Part shown: positions 1-8,510 of the stretch, piece after piece
Position numbering within the stretch: the stretch's first letter is position 1
Layout: the number at the start of each line of letters is the position of its first letter
Assembly: GCF_019431355.1 (NCBI RefSeq)
Contig: NZ_CP080269.1
Span: forward strand, 2,825,501 to 2,889,500
Origin: Paenibacillus sp. R14(2021)
GTDB lineage: Bacteria; Bacillota; Bacilli; Paenibacillales; Paenibacillaceae
Direction of reading: 5' to 3'
DNA: 64,000 nt
Notes under the pieces: model-generated
What the model saw: the letters and a program-made list of their open reading frames with translations, nothing else
What the model was told of the DNA's origin: nothing
Databases searched by the model: none
Translations under genes and position numbers: made by a program

Positions 1-616
1 CGAATTTTGCTTCGTATTCCGTAAGAACAAGATCATCGCGTAGCGTATCCCGGTGCAAGTGAAGCGCGATGTTGCGCATGTGAAGCTCCATGTCGGCAAA
101 GCTGTTAAGCGAGAACTCGAACAGCGACTGCGAGTCCGTCTTGAAATGAATTTCCCCGAGGTCGTTCAGAATTTCGATATATTTCGCCACGAACCGCGGA
201 TGCGTCAATCTGCGGCGGGCGTGCTTCGCCTTCGGCCACGGATCGCTGAAGTTCAGATGGATACGCTGGATTTCGCCCGGCGCGAACATGTCCTCGATCC
301 CTTCGATGTTGGCGCGAAGCAGCGCCAAATTCGGCGGCTGGGCAGCGCCCTGCTCATCCCAAGCCGCGCGTGCCTTCTCGCTCGCCCGGCGAATCAGCTC
401 GTCGTACATGTCGACACCAATAAAATTAATATGCGGGTTCCGGACGCTCATGTCGCTGATGAATCTGCCCTTTCCCATCCCGAGCTCAATGTAGATCGGG
501 TTATCGTTGCCGAAAAACTCCCGCCAGCGGCCCTTATAAGGCGCCGCGTCCAATACGACCAGCTCCGGCTGGGCTTCAATACTTTCCAAAATTCCTTTTC
601 TTCCTCTAAGGCGCAT
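1..616 (-). CDS. trmB: tRNA (guanine-N7-)-methyltransferase, 3' end beyond window
   Basis: TrmB transfers a methyl group from SAM to N7 of guanine 46 in the tRNA variable loop, in the cytoplasm. The first 205 codons are present; the C-terminus is lost at the left window edge. The SAM-binding region is visible in ELGMGKGRFI, and the family motif NFSDPWPKAKHARRRL is intact. I chose the ATG at 616 because a GGAGG lies 12 nt upstream; a nearer ATG-like triplet is out of frame. The 235-residue ORF on the opposite strand is an antisense shadow. Family assignment is secure from these motifs. Confidence 0.93.
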   Translation of the reverse strand, partial: MRLRGRKGILESIEAQPELVVLDAAPYKGRWREFFGNDNPIYIELGMGKGRFISDMSVRNPHINFIGVDMYDELIRRASEKARAAWDEQGAAQPPNLALLRANIEGIEDMFAPGEIQRIHLNFSDPWPKAKHARRRLTHPRFVAKYIEILNDLGEIHFKTDSQSLFEFSLNSFADMELHMRNIALHLHRDTLRDDLVLTEYEAKF

Positions 617-710
617 CGTGCATCCATTCCTCCACGTCTTCATAAACTAGTCCCTATTGTGCCCGAACGACAGGCTTTTTGTAAAGTCCGCCCCACCCGG
701 CAAGCAGACA

Positions 711-746
711 AAATAAAAAGCCGAGGCGCTTGTGAGCACCTGCGGC
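711..746 (-). terminator. Intrinsic terminator of the 61-residue gene
   Basis: Read leftward, an AAGCCG...CGGCTT stem with one internal mismatch is followed by TTTTTATTTT. It lies just past the stop codon of the small ORF at 770-955 and separates it from trmB. Confidence 0.75.
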
Positions 747-769
747 TTAACCGGTTTTAGGAAGAACCA

Positions 770-955
770 TCAATTCAGCAGCTGACTTGGCGTGCTTTCT
801 TGCGATTCCAAAATATCATGCAGTTTCTTGCGTGCGGAAACTTCGATATTATGGTTGCCATAGAAACGGATGCCTGCCAGCGACATCAGTTCTTTGCGGG
901 TCAACTCAATCGTTACTTTCTCATCACCTTGCGGAATTTTAATGTTCGTGTTCAT
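770..955 (-). CDS. Small conserved-looking hypothetical protein (61 aa)
   Basis: I do not recognise the family. The product is 61 residues, charged and soluble, with no membrane segment or cysteine. The ORF has every sign of a real gene: a GAGGTGA ribosome-binding site 7-8 nt before the ATG, a near-consensus promoter about 105 nt upstream (1068-1096) and an intrinsic terminator directly after the stop. The phrase TIELTRKELMSLAGIRFYGNHNI suggests a folded alpha/beta peptide. It is transcribed alone, divergently from the radical SAM gene. Function unknown; that it is a gene is well supported. Confidence 0.75.
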   Translation of the reverse strand: MNTNIKIPQGDEKVTIELTRKELMSLAGIRFYGNHNIEVSARKKLHDILESQESTPSQLLN

Positions 956-968
956 TCCTCATCACCTC

Positions 969-1000
969 ACTGATTTTTTCCGAACGGAATTTCCAAAAAA
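969..1000 (-). other. Hairpin in the leader of the 61-residue gene
   Basis: GATTTTTT and AAAAAATC form an 8-bp stem around a 15-nt loop that contains a second short inverted repeat (GGAAATTCC). The structure ends within about 10 nt of the Shine-Dalgarno sequence of the gene at 770-955, so it could affect its translation. The role is inferred. Confidence 0.45.
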
Positions 1001-1067
1001 TCGACCTGCTATGAGCAGTAGTGGGAAGGTGGTAAATGTTGTGTTTTCCTTGATCTGTCGCACTTTT

Positions 1068-1096
1068 AATATAACAGCTCATGTCAGGTATTGCAA
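1068..1096 (-). promoter_or_regulatory. SigA-type promoter for the 61-residue gene
   Basis: Read leftward: -35 TTGCAA (1096-1091), a 17-bp spacer, then -10 TATATT (1073-1068). Position and orientation fit the gene at 770-955 and imply a leader of about 105 nt. The rest of the 956-1269 gap shows only the leader hairpin and no further gene. Confidence 0.65.
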
Positions 1097-1269
1097 GCCC
1101 TTTTCTAAAATAATTCGCTTTCAATTCCCAGCCGTTTCACGGGCTTGTCCGCTTCAATCGGCGATTTAGACTTAAAACAAACCGTGCTGACATGGCGTTT
1201 TGCGCTGTTTTTCGTTATGATTATACGTAATGGAATACGAGAATGAAGAAGCAAGAGGAGTCTATGCAA

Positions 1270-2238
1270 ATGCCTGTACACACATCACCGGCTGCCGCCG
1301 CCCTTTCTCCTAGACTGTGGAGCGACAAAAGGTTTCATACATGGAATTTCGAAATGCGCGAGCAATTCGGAGGCAAGGTTTTCAAAGTCATGCTGGACGC
1401 GGGGTTCACCTGCCCGAACCGGGACGGATCCATCGCTGCGGGCGGCTGCACGTTCTGCAGCGCGCGGGGCTCGGGCGATTTTGCCGGAAGCCGCAGGGAT
1501 GACCTGATTACGCAGTTCAATAAAATCCGCGACCTGCAGCATCAGAAATGGCCGGAAGCGCAGTATATCGGCTATTTCCAGGCGTATACCAACACCTATG
1601 CGCCGGTTGAAGAGCTGCGGGAATATTATGAGGCGATATTGGCGCAGCCCGGCGTTGTCGGATTGTCCATTGCAACAAGGCCGGATTGCCTGCCGGACGA
1701 TGTCGTTGATTATTTGGCCGAGCTGAACGAACGCACCTACCTGTGGGTGGAGATGGGCTTGCAGACGATTCATGAATCGACCTCGACGCTCATTAACCGC
1801 GCGCATGATACCGCCTGCTACGAGGATGCCGTCAAACGACTGCGAGCCCGCGGTATCCGCGTCTGCGCGCACATTATTTACGGGCTGCCGCAGGAAACGC
1901 ATGAGATGATGATGGATACAGGCCGGGCCGTTGCGGCCATGGATGTTCAAGGCATTAAGATCCATCTGCTTCACCTCATGCGCAAGACGCCGATGGTGAG
2001 GCAGTATGAAGCCGGTCTGCTCCGCTTCTTGGATCAAGACGAATACATCAAACTGATCGTCGATACGCTGGAGCTCCTGCCCCCGGATATGATTGTTCAT
2101 CGGCTGACGGGCGACGCGCCGCGCGATCTGCTGATTGGGCCGATGTGGAGTCTGAAGAAATGGGAAGTGCTTAACGCGATTGATCACGAGCTGGCCAGCC
2201 GCAATACGTGGCAGGGCCGACTCTGGGAGGCCATCTAA
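1270..2238 (+). CDS. TIGR01212-family radical SAM protein (YtqA-like)
   Basis: A radical SAM enzyme of about 322 residues. The iron-sulfur ligands are visible near the N-terminus as C-P-N-R-D followed by GGCTFC, giving a CX11CX2C spacing that is characteristic of TIGR01212 (B. subtilis YtqA, E. coli YhcC) and differs from the usual CX3CX2C. The motif YFQAYTNTYAP and the GLPQETHEMM segment also fit the family. The substrate is not established. The ORF opens at 1243, but AGAGGAG (1254-1260) sits 9 nt before an in-frame ATG at 1270, so I place the start there; 1264 is possible. The stop overlaps the next gene's start (TAATG), so the two are translationally coupled. Confidence 0.9.
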   Translation: MPVHTSPAAAALSPRLWSDKRFHTWNFEMREQFGGKVFKVMLDAGFTCPNRDGSIAAGGCTFCSARGSGDFAGSRRDDLITQFNKIRDLQHQKWPEAQYIGYFQAYTNTYAPVEELREYYEAILAQPGVVGLSIATRPDCLPDDVVDYLAELNERTYLWVEMGLQTIHESTSTLINRAHDTACYEDAVKRLRARGIRVCAHIIYGLPQETHEMMMDTGRAVAAMDVQGIKIHLLHLMRKTPMVRQYEAGLLRFLDQDEYIKLIVDTLELLPPDMIVHRLTGDAPRDLLIGPMWSLKKWEVLNAIDHELASRNTWQGRLWEAI

Positions 2239-2828
2239 TGGGCTTTCTGAGCGTGCTCGGCATGGCGCATAAGCTGGTGAAGGAGCGCGCCATGGCGGGC
2301 GGCATCGTCATTGACGCCACCTGCGGCAACGGCGTGGATACGCAGTTTCTGGCGGAGCTTGTCGGACCGCGCGGCACCGTTTACGCGTTCGACATCCAGG
2401 AAGCGGCGCTTCAGCGCACGGAAGCACGCCTTGCCGCTGCCGGCGGATCGGACAAGCCTGCTGGCGGCGTTGCTGCGCTTCGTCTCGTCCATGACAGCCA
2501 TAGCGCCATGGACGCGCATATAGACGATGCACACCGCGGCGTCGTTGATGCCGTGATGTTCAATCTCGGCTACCTGCCCGGCGCGGACCAAGCCGTCATT
2601 ACGACGGCCGAGTCCACCTTGCCCGCGATCAAGGCCGCCTTGGCGCTCTTGCGGAGCGGCGGCGTCATTACGGCGGTGCTCTATCCCTGCCATCCCGGCG
2701 GCTCGGAGGAAGCAGACGCCGTCTGCGAATGGGCAGCCTCCCTTCCGCAGGCGGCGGGCCAAACGCTGCTGTACCGGATGGCCCAGAAACCGAGCGCCCC
2801 ATACTTGATCGCAATCGAGAAGAAGTAA
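2238..2828 (+). CDS. Class I SAM-dependent methyltransferase (YtqB-like)
   Basis: A 196-residue Rossmann-type methyltransferase of the family formerly called rRNA methylase YtqB. Motif I is IDATCGNGVDTQFLA near residue 25, followed by the acidic YAFDIQEAAL strand. The motif FNLGYLPGAD is the family's equivalent of the NPPY catalytic loop. The ORF opens upstream, but GGGAGG lies 7 nt before the ATG at 2238, which overlaps the previous stop as TAATG. The ytqA-ytqB pairing is conserved in bacilli. The real substrate, RNA or otherwise, cannot be read from the sequence. Confidence 0.9.
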   Translation: MGFLSVLGMAHKLVKERAMAGGIVIDATCGNGVDTQFLAELVGPRGTVYAFDIQEAALQRTEARLAAAGGSDKPAGGVAALRLVHDSHSAMDAHIDDAHRGVVDAVMFNLGYLPGADQAVITTAESTLPAIKAALALLRSGGVITAVLYPCHPGGSEEADAVCEWAASLPQAAGQTLLYRMAQKPSAPYLIAIEKK

Positions 2829-2864
2829 GCCAATCCGATTACCCATTACAAGGAGGAATTATTC

Positions 2865-3260
2865 ATGGCAGTTCGTAAACTTGAGCACGTAGGTATTATG
2901 GTCAACAACATCGAGAACTCGGTCAAATTCTACACGGAGGTCGTCGGTCTCAATCATTTGTACACCATGACGCATACAAACGGCGTCATCCGGATGGCAT
3001 TCCTCTCCGGCACCGACGGTCAAGAAAGCGAGATCGAGCTCGTGGAGGGCTACACCGCCGAGCTGGCTCCCGAAGGCCGTACCCATCATGTCGCGTTCAC
3101 GGTAGATGACGTGGAGGCGGAGTTCAAACGAATAACCGATCTCGGCGTACCGCTTCGCGATACGGAAATTACGACGCTTCCGAACGGCGCGCGCTATTTC
3201 TTCTTCTACGGTCCGGACGGCGAGTTTCTTGAAATGTTTCAACCCAGCAGCCGTGCGTAA
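2865..3260 (+). CDS. VOC family protein (glyoxalase I-like)
   Basis: A 131-residue single vicinal-oxygen-chelate protein. Metal-ligand candidates are the histidine of KLEHVGIMV at the N-terminus, the histidine of HHVAFTVDDVEAEF mid-protein and the glutamate of GEFLEMF near the C-terminus, so the paired beta-alpha-beta-beta-beta modules are complete. It could be lactoylglutathione-lyase-like or act on another aldehyde or thiol adduct; VOC proteins are hard to assign without structure. A consensus AAGGAGG precedes the ATG. It lies 36 bp after the methyltransferase and 49 bp before manA, and all four genes probably share a transcript. Confidence 0.88.
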   Translation: MAVRKLEHVGIMVNNIENSVKFYTEVVGLNHLYTMTHTNGVIRMAFLSGTDGQESEIELVEGYTAELAPEGRTHHVAFTVDDVEAEFKRITDLGVPLRDTEITTLPNGARYFFFYGPDGEFLEMFQPSSRA

Positions 3261-3309
3261 TTCACGCATGCACGCATAGATCATCATACAGATAGAGGAG
3301 AGAACCATA

Positions 3310-4275
3310 ATGACACAAACGTATCCGCTGCAATTCAAACCTGAAATGAAAGAACGCATATGGGGAGGACGCGCGCTGGAGCAGTTCGGTCTTGAGCTGC
3401 CCGAAGGTGCCATCGGCGAAGGCTGGATGATCGGCGACCACCCGAACGGAACGACCAAAGTCATGAATGGCCCGCTTGCCGGACTCGGGCTCGATGAGAT
3501 CCGCGAGAAATACGGCCGCGAATACTTCGGCACGAAAGGCTACGCCGAGGACGGCCGCTTCCCGCTGCTCATTAAGCTGCTCGACTGCAATGACGACCTG
3601 TCGATTCAAGTTCATCCGACGGACGCTTATGAAGGGCTGCCGAAGGGCGAGCTCGGCAAAACCGAAATGTGGTACATCCTGGCCGCCGAGCCGGGCGCCA
3701 AAATCATCTACGGGCTGAAAGACGGCGTAGACCGCGCTGCGCTTGCTGCCGCAATCGAAGAAGGCCGCGTCATGGACTGCCTGCAGGAAGTTCCGGTTGA
3801 AGCCGGCGATGCGTTCTATATTCCGGCCGGTACGGTCCATGCGCTGTGCGCTGGCGTCGTCGTGGCGGAAATTCAACAAAACTCCGATACGACGTACCGG
3901 GTGTTCGATTATAACCGCCCGGGTCTGGACGGCAAGCTGCGCGAGCTGCATGTCGAGGACTCGCTCAACGTGACCGCTTACGAGGGCGCAGGCGCTAGCC
4001 GTATGAAAACGGACAGCATCGGCGAGAATGAATGGCTCGTTATCGCGGAATCACCTTATTTTGTTGTCGAGAAGGGTCTTGTGCGCGCGCCTTGGAAGCT
4101 GTCGACGACGCCGGAATCGTTCGTGATCCTCGTGATCGCCGAAGGCACGGGCACGCTTAGCTGGGACGGCGGCAAGCAGGACGTGAAAGCAGGCGAGTGC
4201 TTCCTGCTTCCTGCCAGCCTTGGCGGCTATGAGCTGGACGGTAATCTGACTGTGCTCCGCAGCGTAACGCCATAA
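3310..4275 (+). CDS. manA: Mannose-6-phosphate isomerase, class I
   Basis: This cytoplasmic zinc enzyme interconverts fructose 6-phosphate and mannose 6-phosphate, linking glycolysis to GDP-mannose and mannose use. It has 321 residues, the short Gram-positive class I length. Zinc ligands are seen in SIQVHPTDAYEG (Gln and His), in KTEMWYILA (Glu) and in GTVHAL (His), and the catalytic-site region NSDTTYRVFDYNRPG is intact. AGAGGAG precedes the ATG. It is the last gene of the unit starting at 1270 and is followed by a strong bidirectional terminator. Confidence 0.95.
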   Translation: MTQTYPLQFKPEMKERIWGGRALEQFGLELPEGAIGEGWMIGDHPNGTTKVMNGPLAGLGLDEIREKYGREYFGTKGYAEDGRFPLLIKLLDCNDDLSIQVHPTDAYEGLPKGELGKTEMWYILAAEPGAKIIYGLKDGVDRAALAAAIEEGRVMDCLQEVPVEAGDAFYIPAGTVHALCAGVVVAEIQQNSDTTYRVFDYNRPGLDGKLRELHVEDSLNVTAYEGAGASRMKTDSIGENEWLVIAESPYFVVEKGLVRAPWKLSTTPESFVILVIAEGTGTLSWDGGKQDVKAGECFLLPASLGGYELDGNLTVLRSVTP

Positions 4276-4283
4276 GCGATTTA

Positions 4284-4339
4284 TAGCAAAAAACGACATC
4301 CCGACCGCAGACAGCGGCTTGGGATGTCGTTTTTTGCTA
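4284..4339. terminator. Bidirectional intrinsic terminator after manA
   Basis: A 19-bp perfect stem (arms 4284-4302 and 4321-4339) is flanked by A and T tracts, so it can stop transcription from manA and from the convergent lipoprotein gene. Confidence 0.9.
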
Positions 4340-4353
4340 TGCACCCGTTCCGG

Positions 4354-5217
4354 TTAGATGACAATGACGAAAGGCGCAACGATCACCTTACCTTTCACCT
4401 GGAACTGCGCCCATAGCTTATAGGTGCCCGGCTTCGGGAATTGGGTGTGAAACATGACGCTTGCACCGGCGCTCATCTCGGCGGCGGCGTGCACATGGAG
4501 GTACTGCTTCGCGGACGCATCCAGAATCACGCAATGTCCGACTGTGCCGAGATAGGGCTCCAGCACAGTCCGCTCTCCGGTCTCCGTCGATTTCAGCTTG
4601 AAATTCAGCATGGCCATCCCGCCAGCTTGAATTTCGCCTGGCATCGGCTCCGCCGAAAGCGTGATCTCAACGCCGTCAACGGTTGTCTTCCACGGAGGAC
4701 CGGCCGTCAGCGGGACGGCAGCAGGCTCGTCGCCGTTTACGGCGATGCGCGTTTTGCAGACGGTCAGCCCCTTGCCGTCCGGCATGAACTCGGTGAGGAG
4801 CAGAAACGTGCCGCCATGCGGAAACGTCAGCTTCACCCGGAATTTCCCGTGTCCTTCGTACACGGGATGAACGTGGTCGAAGGAAGAAAGATCCTGGCTG
4901 ACGACGATCAGATGCAGCAGCTTCGTCATATCCTCGGCGAAGACCTCGACAGGCCGTCCCCCCGAATCGCGCACCTGAAGGATCAGCGCAGCTTCCGAAG
5001 CGCCTGACGGCGGCTTCACCTCCGGCTCCACCGTCACGCTATAGCCCCGGTCGGACACATTCGCCATCCCATCCGACTGGAGCGCATGCAGCAGCCCCTT
5101 CGTCGGCGGATGAATTTCAACGTTGTCGAGCACGCTGCCGGCAGCGCAGCCGCCGAGCAGCAGCGCCGTGAGCAGAACGAGTGCCTTCAGGCCTGTGCTG
5201 CAGATTCGATTGGGCAT
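4354..5217 (-). CDS. Lipoprotein with YtkA/FixH-like domains
   Basis: A 287-residue predicted membrane-anchored lipoprotein. The true start is the ATG at 5217: it gives a signal peptide with hydrophobic core ALVLLTALLLGGC, ending in a lipobox cysteine near residue 23, with AAGGGA 7 nt upstream. The mature part holds two related beta-rich halves, each with a histidine cluster: FDHVHPVYEGHGKFRV in the first, and GHCVILD followed by YLHVHAAAEM in the second. These resemble YtkA-like/FixH-type domains found near copper and redox functions, so metal binding is a reasonable inference. The start follows the stop of the upstream membrane-protein gene by 4 bp, so the two are co-translated. Confidence 0.8.
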   Translation of the reverse strand: MPNRICSTGLKALVLLTALLLGGCAAGSVLDNVEIHPPTKGLLHALQSDGMANVSDRGYSVTVEPEVKPPSGASEAALILQVRDSGGRPVEVFAEDMTKLLHLIVVSQDLSSFDHVHPVYEGHGKFRVKLTFPHGGTFLLLTEFMPDGKGLTVCKTRIAVNGDEPAAVPLTAGPPWKTTVDGVEITLSAEPMPGEIQAGGMAMLNFKLKSTETGERTVLEPYLGTVGHCVILDASAKQYLHVHAAAEMSAGASVMFHTQFPKPGTYKLWAQFQVKGKVIVAPFVIVI

Positions 5218-5221
5218 GGCG

Positions 5222-6283
5222 CTATCCCTTCGTGATCTTCTGCGATGCCAGCAAATGAAGACCCAGCGACAGCAGTGCGGCTTCGACAATGGACCCCGAC
5301 CACAGCTCCGTCTCCCAGCCGATGCCTCCCGAAGCATACATCCAGCCGTAATAGAAGCTCCATAGCGCGGCAGGGATTACAGCCGCCAAGATCCGTTCGG
5401 CATGAAGCCGCCCTTCACCCGCGCGCAGCGTATGGTAGAGGAGATCACCCAGCAGACCCGCGGCGCCGGCGATGAAGATGGACGGATAGTTCTGAAAGCC
5501 GTCGAGTACATTCATCATGACCGTGATGATCGTGAAGAGCAGCGTGATCGCGCCAAGCGGCAGCCGCCAGCGTTTCATAAGCAGAAACACGGGAAACATG
5601 TAAACCAGCGTATCCAGTAGAATGTACGATAATCCGCGCATGGCGTTATCTTCGGCAATCATGCCGCCTCCAAACTGGCTGGCGTACCAGTCGACCGATG
5701 ACGCCGTAGGCAGATTGTAGCGGAACATCCAGGCGTACATCAGGAAGAAGCTGACCGCTCCGGTCGTGAACATAAGCGACAGGAAAGCGGGCGCAAACTC
5801 CGGCCAGCGCGGCCGCGTCATCGCCGTGTTGTGCCAGCTCGCCCGAAACGGGCTGGACAAGATGAGCAGACCGCCTAGCAGCAGGACGAGGTGGGTCGGA
5901 CTTAGAAGCGCGGCCGTGTTTTGCTCGATGCCGAACACCGTATGCCAGTACATATCGCCTAGACCGCCTAGCAGGAAGACTACCGTGCCGATCAACCCAA
6001 GGCCGTAGCCGACCGGAGCGGCAGCCGTCCACGATGAACCGTTTACGGTCTTGGACTGGTAAAGAAGCCAACCCATCCATAGCGCGGAAGCCAAGAAGCC
6101 CGAATAGAGAATCGCATGCCAAGGCGTAAAGAACGTCTCCACGACGCCGTGGTTATGCGCAAAGCCGTCAACGAACACCCCGCCGATCAGCCACACGCCG
6201 AATAAAACCGTCCAATATTCTTTGCCGGTCGATACTCGAACTGCCGGCCGCCCAGCCGCCGGCGCCGATAATGGTACCTGCAT
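5222..6283 (-). CDS. Polytopic membrane protein, unknown function
   Basis: About 353 residues with roughly eight to nine hydrophobic segments, for example WTVLFGVWLIGGVFVDGFA, LGLIGTVVFLLGGLGDMYW and AFLSLMFTTGAVSFFLMYAW. Histidines sit at membrane boundaries (FAHNHGVVE, FFTPWHAILYSG, MYWHTVFGIE), which might bind heme or metal, but no named family is evident to me. The ORF is open to 6532; GGGAGGAG 8 nt before the ATG at 6283 fixes the start and removes an overlap with the upstream glycosyltransferase gene. It precedes and is coupled to the His-rich lipoprotein, so the two likely work together at the membrane. Confidence 0.75.
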   Translation of the reverse strand: MQVPLSAPAAGRPAVRVSTGKEYWTVLFGVWLIGGVFVDGFAHNHGVVETFFTPWHAILYSGFLASALWMGWLLYQSKTVNGSSWTAAAPVGYGLGLIGTVVFLLGGLGDMYWHTVFGIEQNTAALLSPTHLVLLLGGLLILSSPFRASWHNTAMTRPRWPEFAPAFLSLMFTTGAVSFFLMYAWMFRYNLPTASSVDWYASQFGGGMIAEDNAMRGLSYILLDTLVYMFPVFLLMKRWRLPLGAITLLFTIITVMMNVLDGFQNYPSIFIAGAAGLLGDLLYHTLRAGEGRLHAERILAAVIPAALWSFYYGWMYASGGIGWETELWSGSIVEAALLSLGLHLLASQKITKG

Positions 6284-6370
6284 GCATCCCGCTCCTCCCA
6301 AATGTTGATATATCCTCATTGTACGATAATGAGCAGCGCTTTCACTACATCTGAGCCAAATAATTCCGGC

Positions 6371-6402
6371 AAAAAAAAGCCGCCGGATCAACCGGCAGCC
6401 TA
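6371..6402 (-). terminator. Intrinsic terminator of the GT39-like gene
   Basis: Read leftward, GCTGCCGG-TTGAT-CCGGCGGC is followed by eight T residues. The stem begins inside the stop codon of the gene at 6400-7665. Confidence 0.85.
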
Positions 6403-7665
6403 GTCTTGTTCCTGCCATTTTCCCCGCTTCTCCAGCAAAGAGACAACGGCAAATGCGGCAAAAATCGTTAATATGTCCATTAACGGATAGCCATAGCGTC
6501 CGAAGGTAATAAATGGTATATGAATAAACCAATAATAGAAAAATGGAAGAAGAAGCGGCAGCACACGCATCAAGCGTCCCCGCAGTCCCGCCAGCACAAT
6601 GCCAATAAAGCCGACAAGCACATAAATGATATGTACGACGTTAATTGCGGGTCTTGGCAGCCCCGGCACCGGCCTGGAGTAGAACGGGCTGCTGAACAGC
6701 TGAATGGACTTGCCGATCGTGAACCAATACGCGTAATCGAACGGCTTATGCGTGAAGCCATATGCAATGAGCCGCTTCGCGGCCAGCTTCTGCGTCGTAT
6801 CATTGCCGGCAAACAGCGCCTCGGTATCTTTGTATTCCGGGTACTCCGCGAAGAAGCCCTTCGGCGGTGCCCCGCGTTTGATCAAGGCGCCGAGCAGCAT
6901 AGGGTTGCCAGTTGACTTCGTAAAGGGAATGAACTCGTGGAAGTCCACATAGTTGCGGATCCACCAGGGCGTAAGCAGAAGCATGCTGCAAGCGCCGACG
7001 ATCGCCGTATATTTCATAATGTCGATCCAGCTGTACCGCTTGATCAGCCACATGATGAGCAGGCAGACCGGAATCAGCGCGCACTGCGGCTTTACGTAGC
7101 AGGACAAGCCCAGCATGATGCCCGCGAACGCGTACGCCCCGGCTGTTTTACGTTTAAGCGCATAAAGAAAGCTGCTGATCAAGAGCAAAAAGAGCAGCTT
7201 GAACGTCGATTCCGTTAGAATGGCTCCCGAGGCAAACAAATTCGGGACGTAAAGCGCATCCAGAATGACCGCCGCGACGGCTGTCTTTCGGCCCAGCACT
7301 TCCCTCGCCACCACGTAAATCAGATAAACAGATGCAGCCTGCATGGCGCACTGCAGCAGCCGAAAGCCCATGACGGCCGCATCATGATCTAGAAACGTCA
7401 TGAAGCCGCTGACTAGAATCGGCACGACCGGCATGATGAAATTGGTAGGATACATGCCGCTATTGTAGACGAGCGTGCCATGTTCGAGCAGCACCTGCGC
7501 GGCGTACACGTATTTGACGTCGTCGTTGTTTCGTTTCGCATACTCGCCCAGCAGGAAATGGTCCCCCAGCCACAGCACGACCGTCATATGAATCAGAAAC
7601 ACGGCCGCTATCAGAATCCAAACGAACATCCTCATGCGGGAGGTCTCCGATCGGAGTGAATACAC
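6400..7665 (-). CDS. GT39-like membrane glycosyltransferase
   Basis: A 421-residue polytopic protein resembling PMT/ArnT-type (GT39) transferases, which move a sugar from an undecaprenyl-phosphate carrier onto a lipid or protein on the outer membrane face. The N-terminal helix is followed by an extracytoplasmic loop with two adjacent acidic residues (KRNNDDVKYVYAA), where GT39 enzymes keep their catalytic acid. About ten further helices follow. The start is a GTG at 7665, with AAGGGG 8 nt upstream. It is divergent from the GT2/DUF2304/EmrE-like operon; together they form a plausible carrier-charging, flipping and transfer set. Acceptor unknown. Confidence 0.85.
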   Translation of the reverse strand: MYSLRSETSRMRMFVWILIAAVFLIHMTVVLWLGDHFLLGEYAKRNNDDVKYVYAAQVLLEHGTLVYNSGMYPTNFIMPVVPILVSGFMTFLDHDAAVMGFRLLQCAMQAASVYLIYVVAREVLGRKTAVAAVILDALYVPNLFASGAILTESTFKLLFLLLISSFLYALKRKTAGAYAFAGIMLGLSCYVKPQCALIPVCLLIMWLIKRYSWIDIMKYTAIVGACSMLLLTPWWIRNYVDFHEFIPFTKSTGNPMLLGALIKRGAPPKGFFAEYPEYKDTEALFAGNDTTQKLAAKRLIAYGFTHKPFDYAYWFTIGKSIQLFSSPFYSRPVPGLPRPAINVVHIIYVLVGFIGIVLAGLRGRLMRVLPLLLPFFYYWFIHIPFITFGRYGYPLMDILTIFAAFAVVSLLEKRGKWQEQD

Positions 7666-7786
7666 GGATCTAACCCCTTTCTCAAATAACTGGTATTCTT
7701 TTCAAGATCGTTTTCTATTATACTATATAAAGTTTGGTAGAAAGCAACCTCCGCAGCACCGAAGGACAGGAAAGAAGGTTCACGTT

Positions 7787-8491
7787 ATGATGCAGCAGCG
7801 CAACAGCGATATTCTGGTCATTATTCCGGCCTATAACGAAGAAGCCGCCTTGGCTAAAACCGTCCATGAGCTCAAGCGGCACACGCCGTACGATTTCGTG
7901 GTCATTGATGACGGCTCCAAGGACCGCACCCCGGACATCATCCGCAAGGAGGGCTTCCCTTCCCTGCGCCATGCCGTTAATCTCGGCATCGGCGGCTCCA
8001 TGCAAAGCGGTTACCGCTATGCCGACCGCGGCGGCTACCGATACGCGATCCAGCTGGATGCCGACGGTCAGCACCGGCCGGAGGACATCGCGAAGCTCGT
8101 CCAGGAAATCACGTCCAGTGATTACGATATGGTCATCGGCTCCCGGTTCGTTGCGAAGAGCAGCTATCGAGGCAGCCTTACCCGGCGAATCGGAATTTTC
8201 TACTTCCATCAGCTCATTCGGCTCCTGACGGGCATTCCCGTCCATGACCCGACTTCCGGCTTTCGTATCGTCGGGCGCGCGGCCATTGAGCAGTTCTCCC
8301 GCAGCTATCCGACGGACTACCCCGAGGTTGAGGTGCTGGTTAGCTTGTCCAAGCAAGGCTGCAAGATCAAGGAAATCAGCGTCGAGATGCGAGGCCGTCA
8401 GGGCGGCACCTCCTCGATCAATTGGACCAAGTCTATTTATTACATGATGAAAGTGACCCTATTCTCCCTCATCCGCAAAAGCTTCTCTTAA
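7787..8491 (+). CDS. Family 2 glycosyltransferase (DPM1/ArnC-like)
   Basis: A 234-residue GT-A fold enzyme. It starts VIIPAYNEEAAL, has the nucleotide-binding VIDDGSKDRTPDI, the DXD-type metal motif in QLDADGQHRPED, and the polyprenyl-phosphate transferase signature DPTSGFRIVG. It lacks the C-terminal membrane helices of longer homologs, so it resembles soluble dolichol-phosphate-mannose-synthase-like proteins that charge undecaprenyl phosphate. The long ORF opens at 7634; AAGAAGG lies about 9 nt before the ATG at 7787, which matches the family N-terminus. It heads an operon with a DUF2304 protein and an EmrE-like protein. Confidence 0.9.
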   Translation: MMQQRNSDILVIIPAYNEEAALAKTVHELKRHTPYDFVVIDDGSKDRTPDIIRKEGFPSLRHAVNLGIGGSMQSGYRYADRGGYRYAIQLDADGQHRPEDIAKLVQEITSSDYDMVIGSRFVAKSSYRGSLTRRIGIFYFHQLIRLLTGIPVHDPTSGFRIVGRAAIEQFSRSYPTDYPEVEVLVSLSKQGCKIKEISVEMRGRQGGTSSINWTKSIYYMMKVTLFSLIRKSFS

Positions 8492-8510
8492 ACGAAAGGA
8501 ATCGTAAGTC

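Noticed and set aside
53-760. 235-codon ORF antisense to trmB
   Set aside because: No ribosome-binding site and no recognisable domain; the opposite strand encodes TrmB with all motifs.
1285-2187. 300-codon ORF antisense to the TIGR01212 gene
   Set aside because: Shadow of a GC-rich gene; the plus strand carries the iron-sulfur motif and a proper start.
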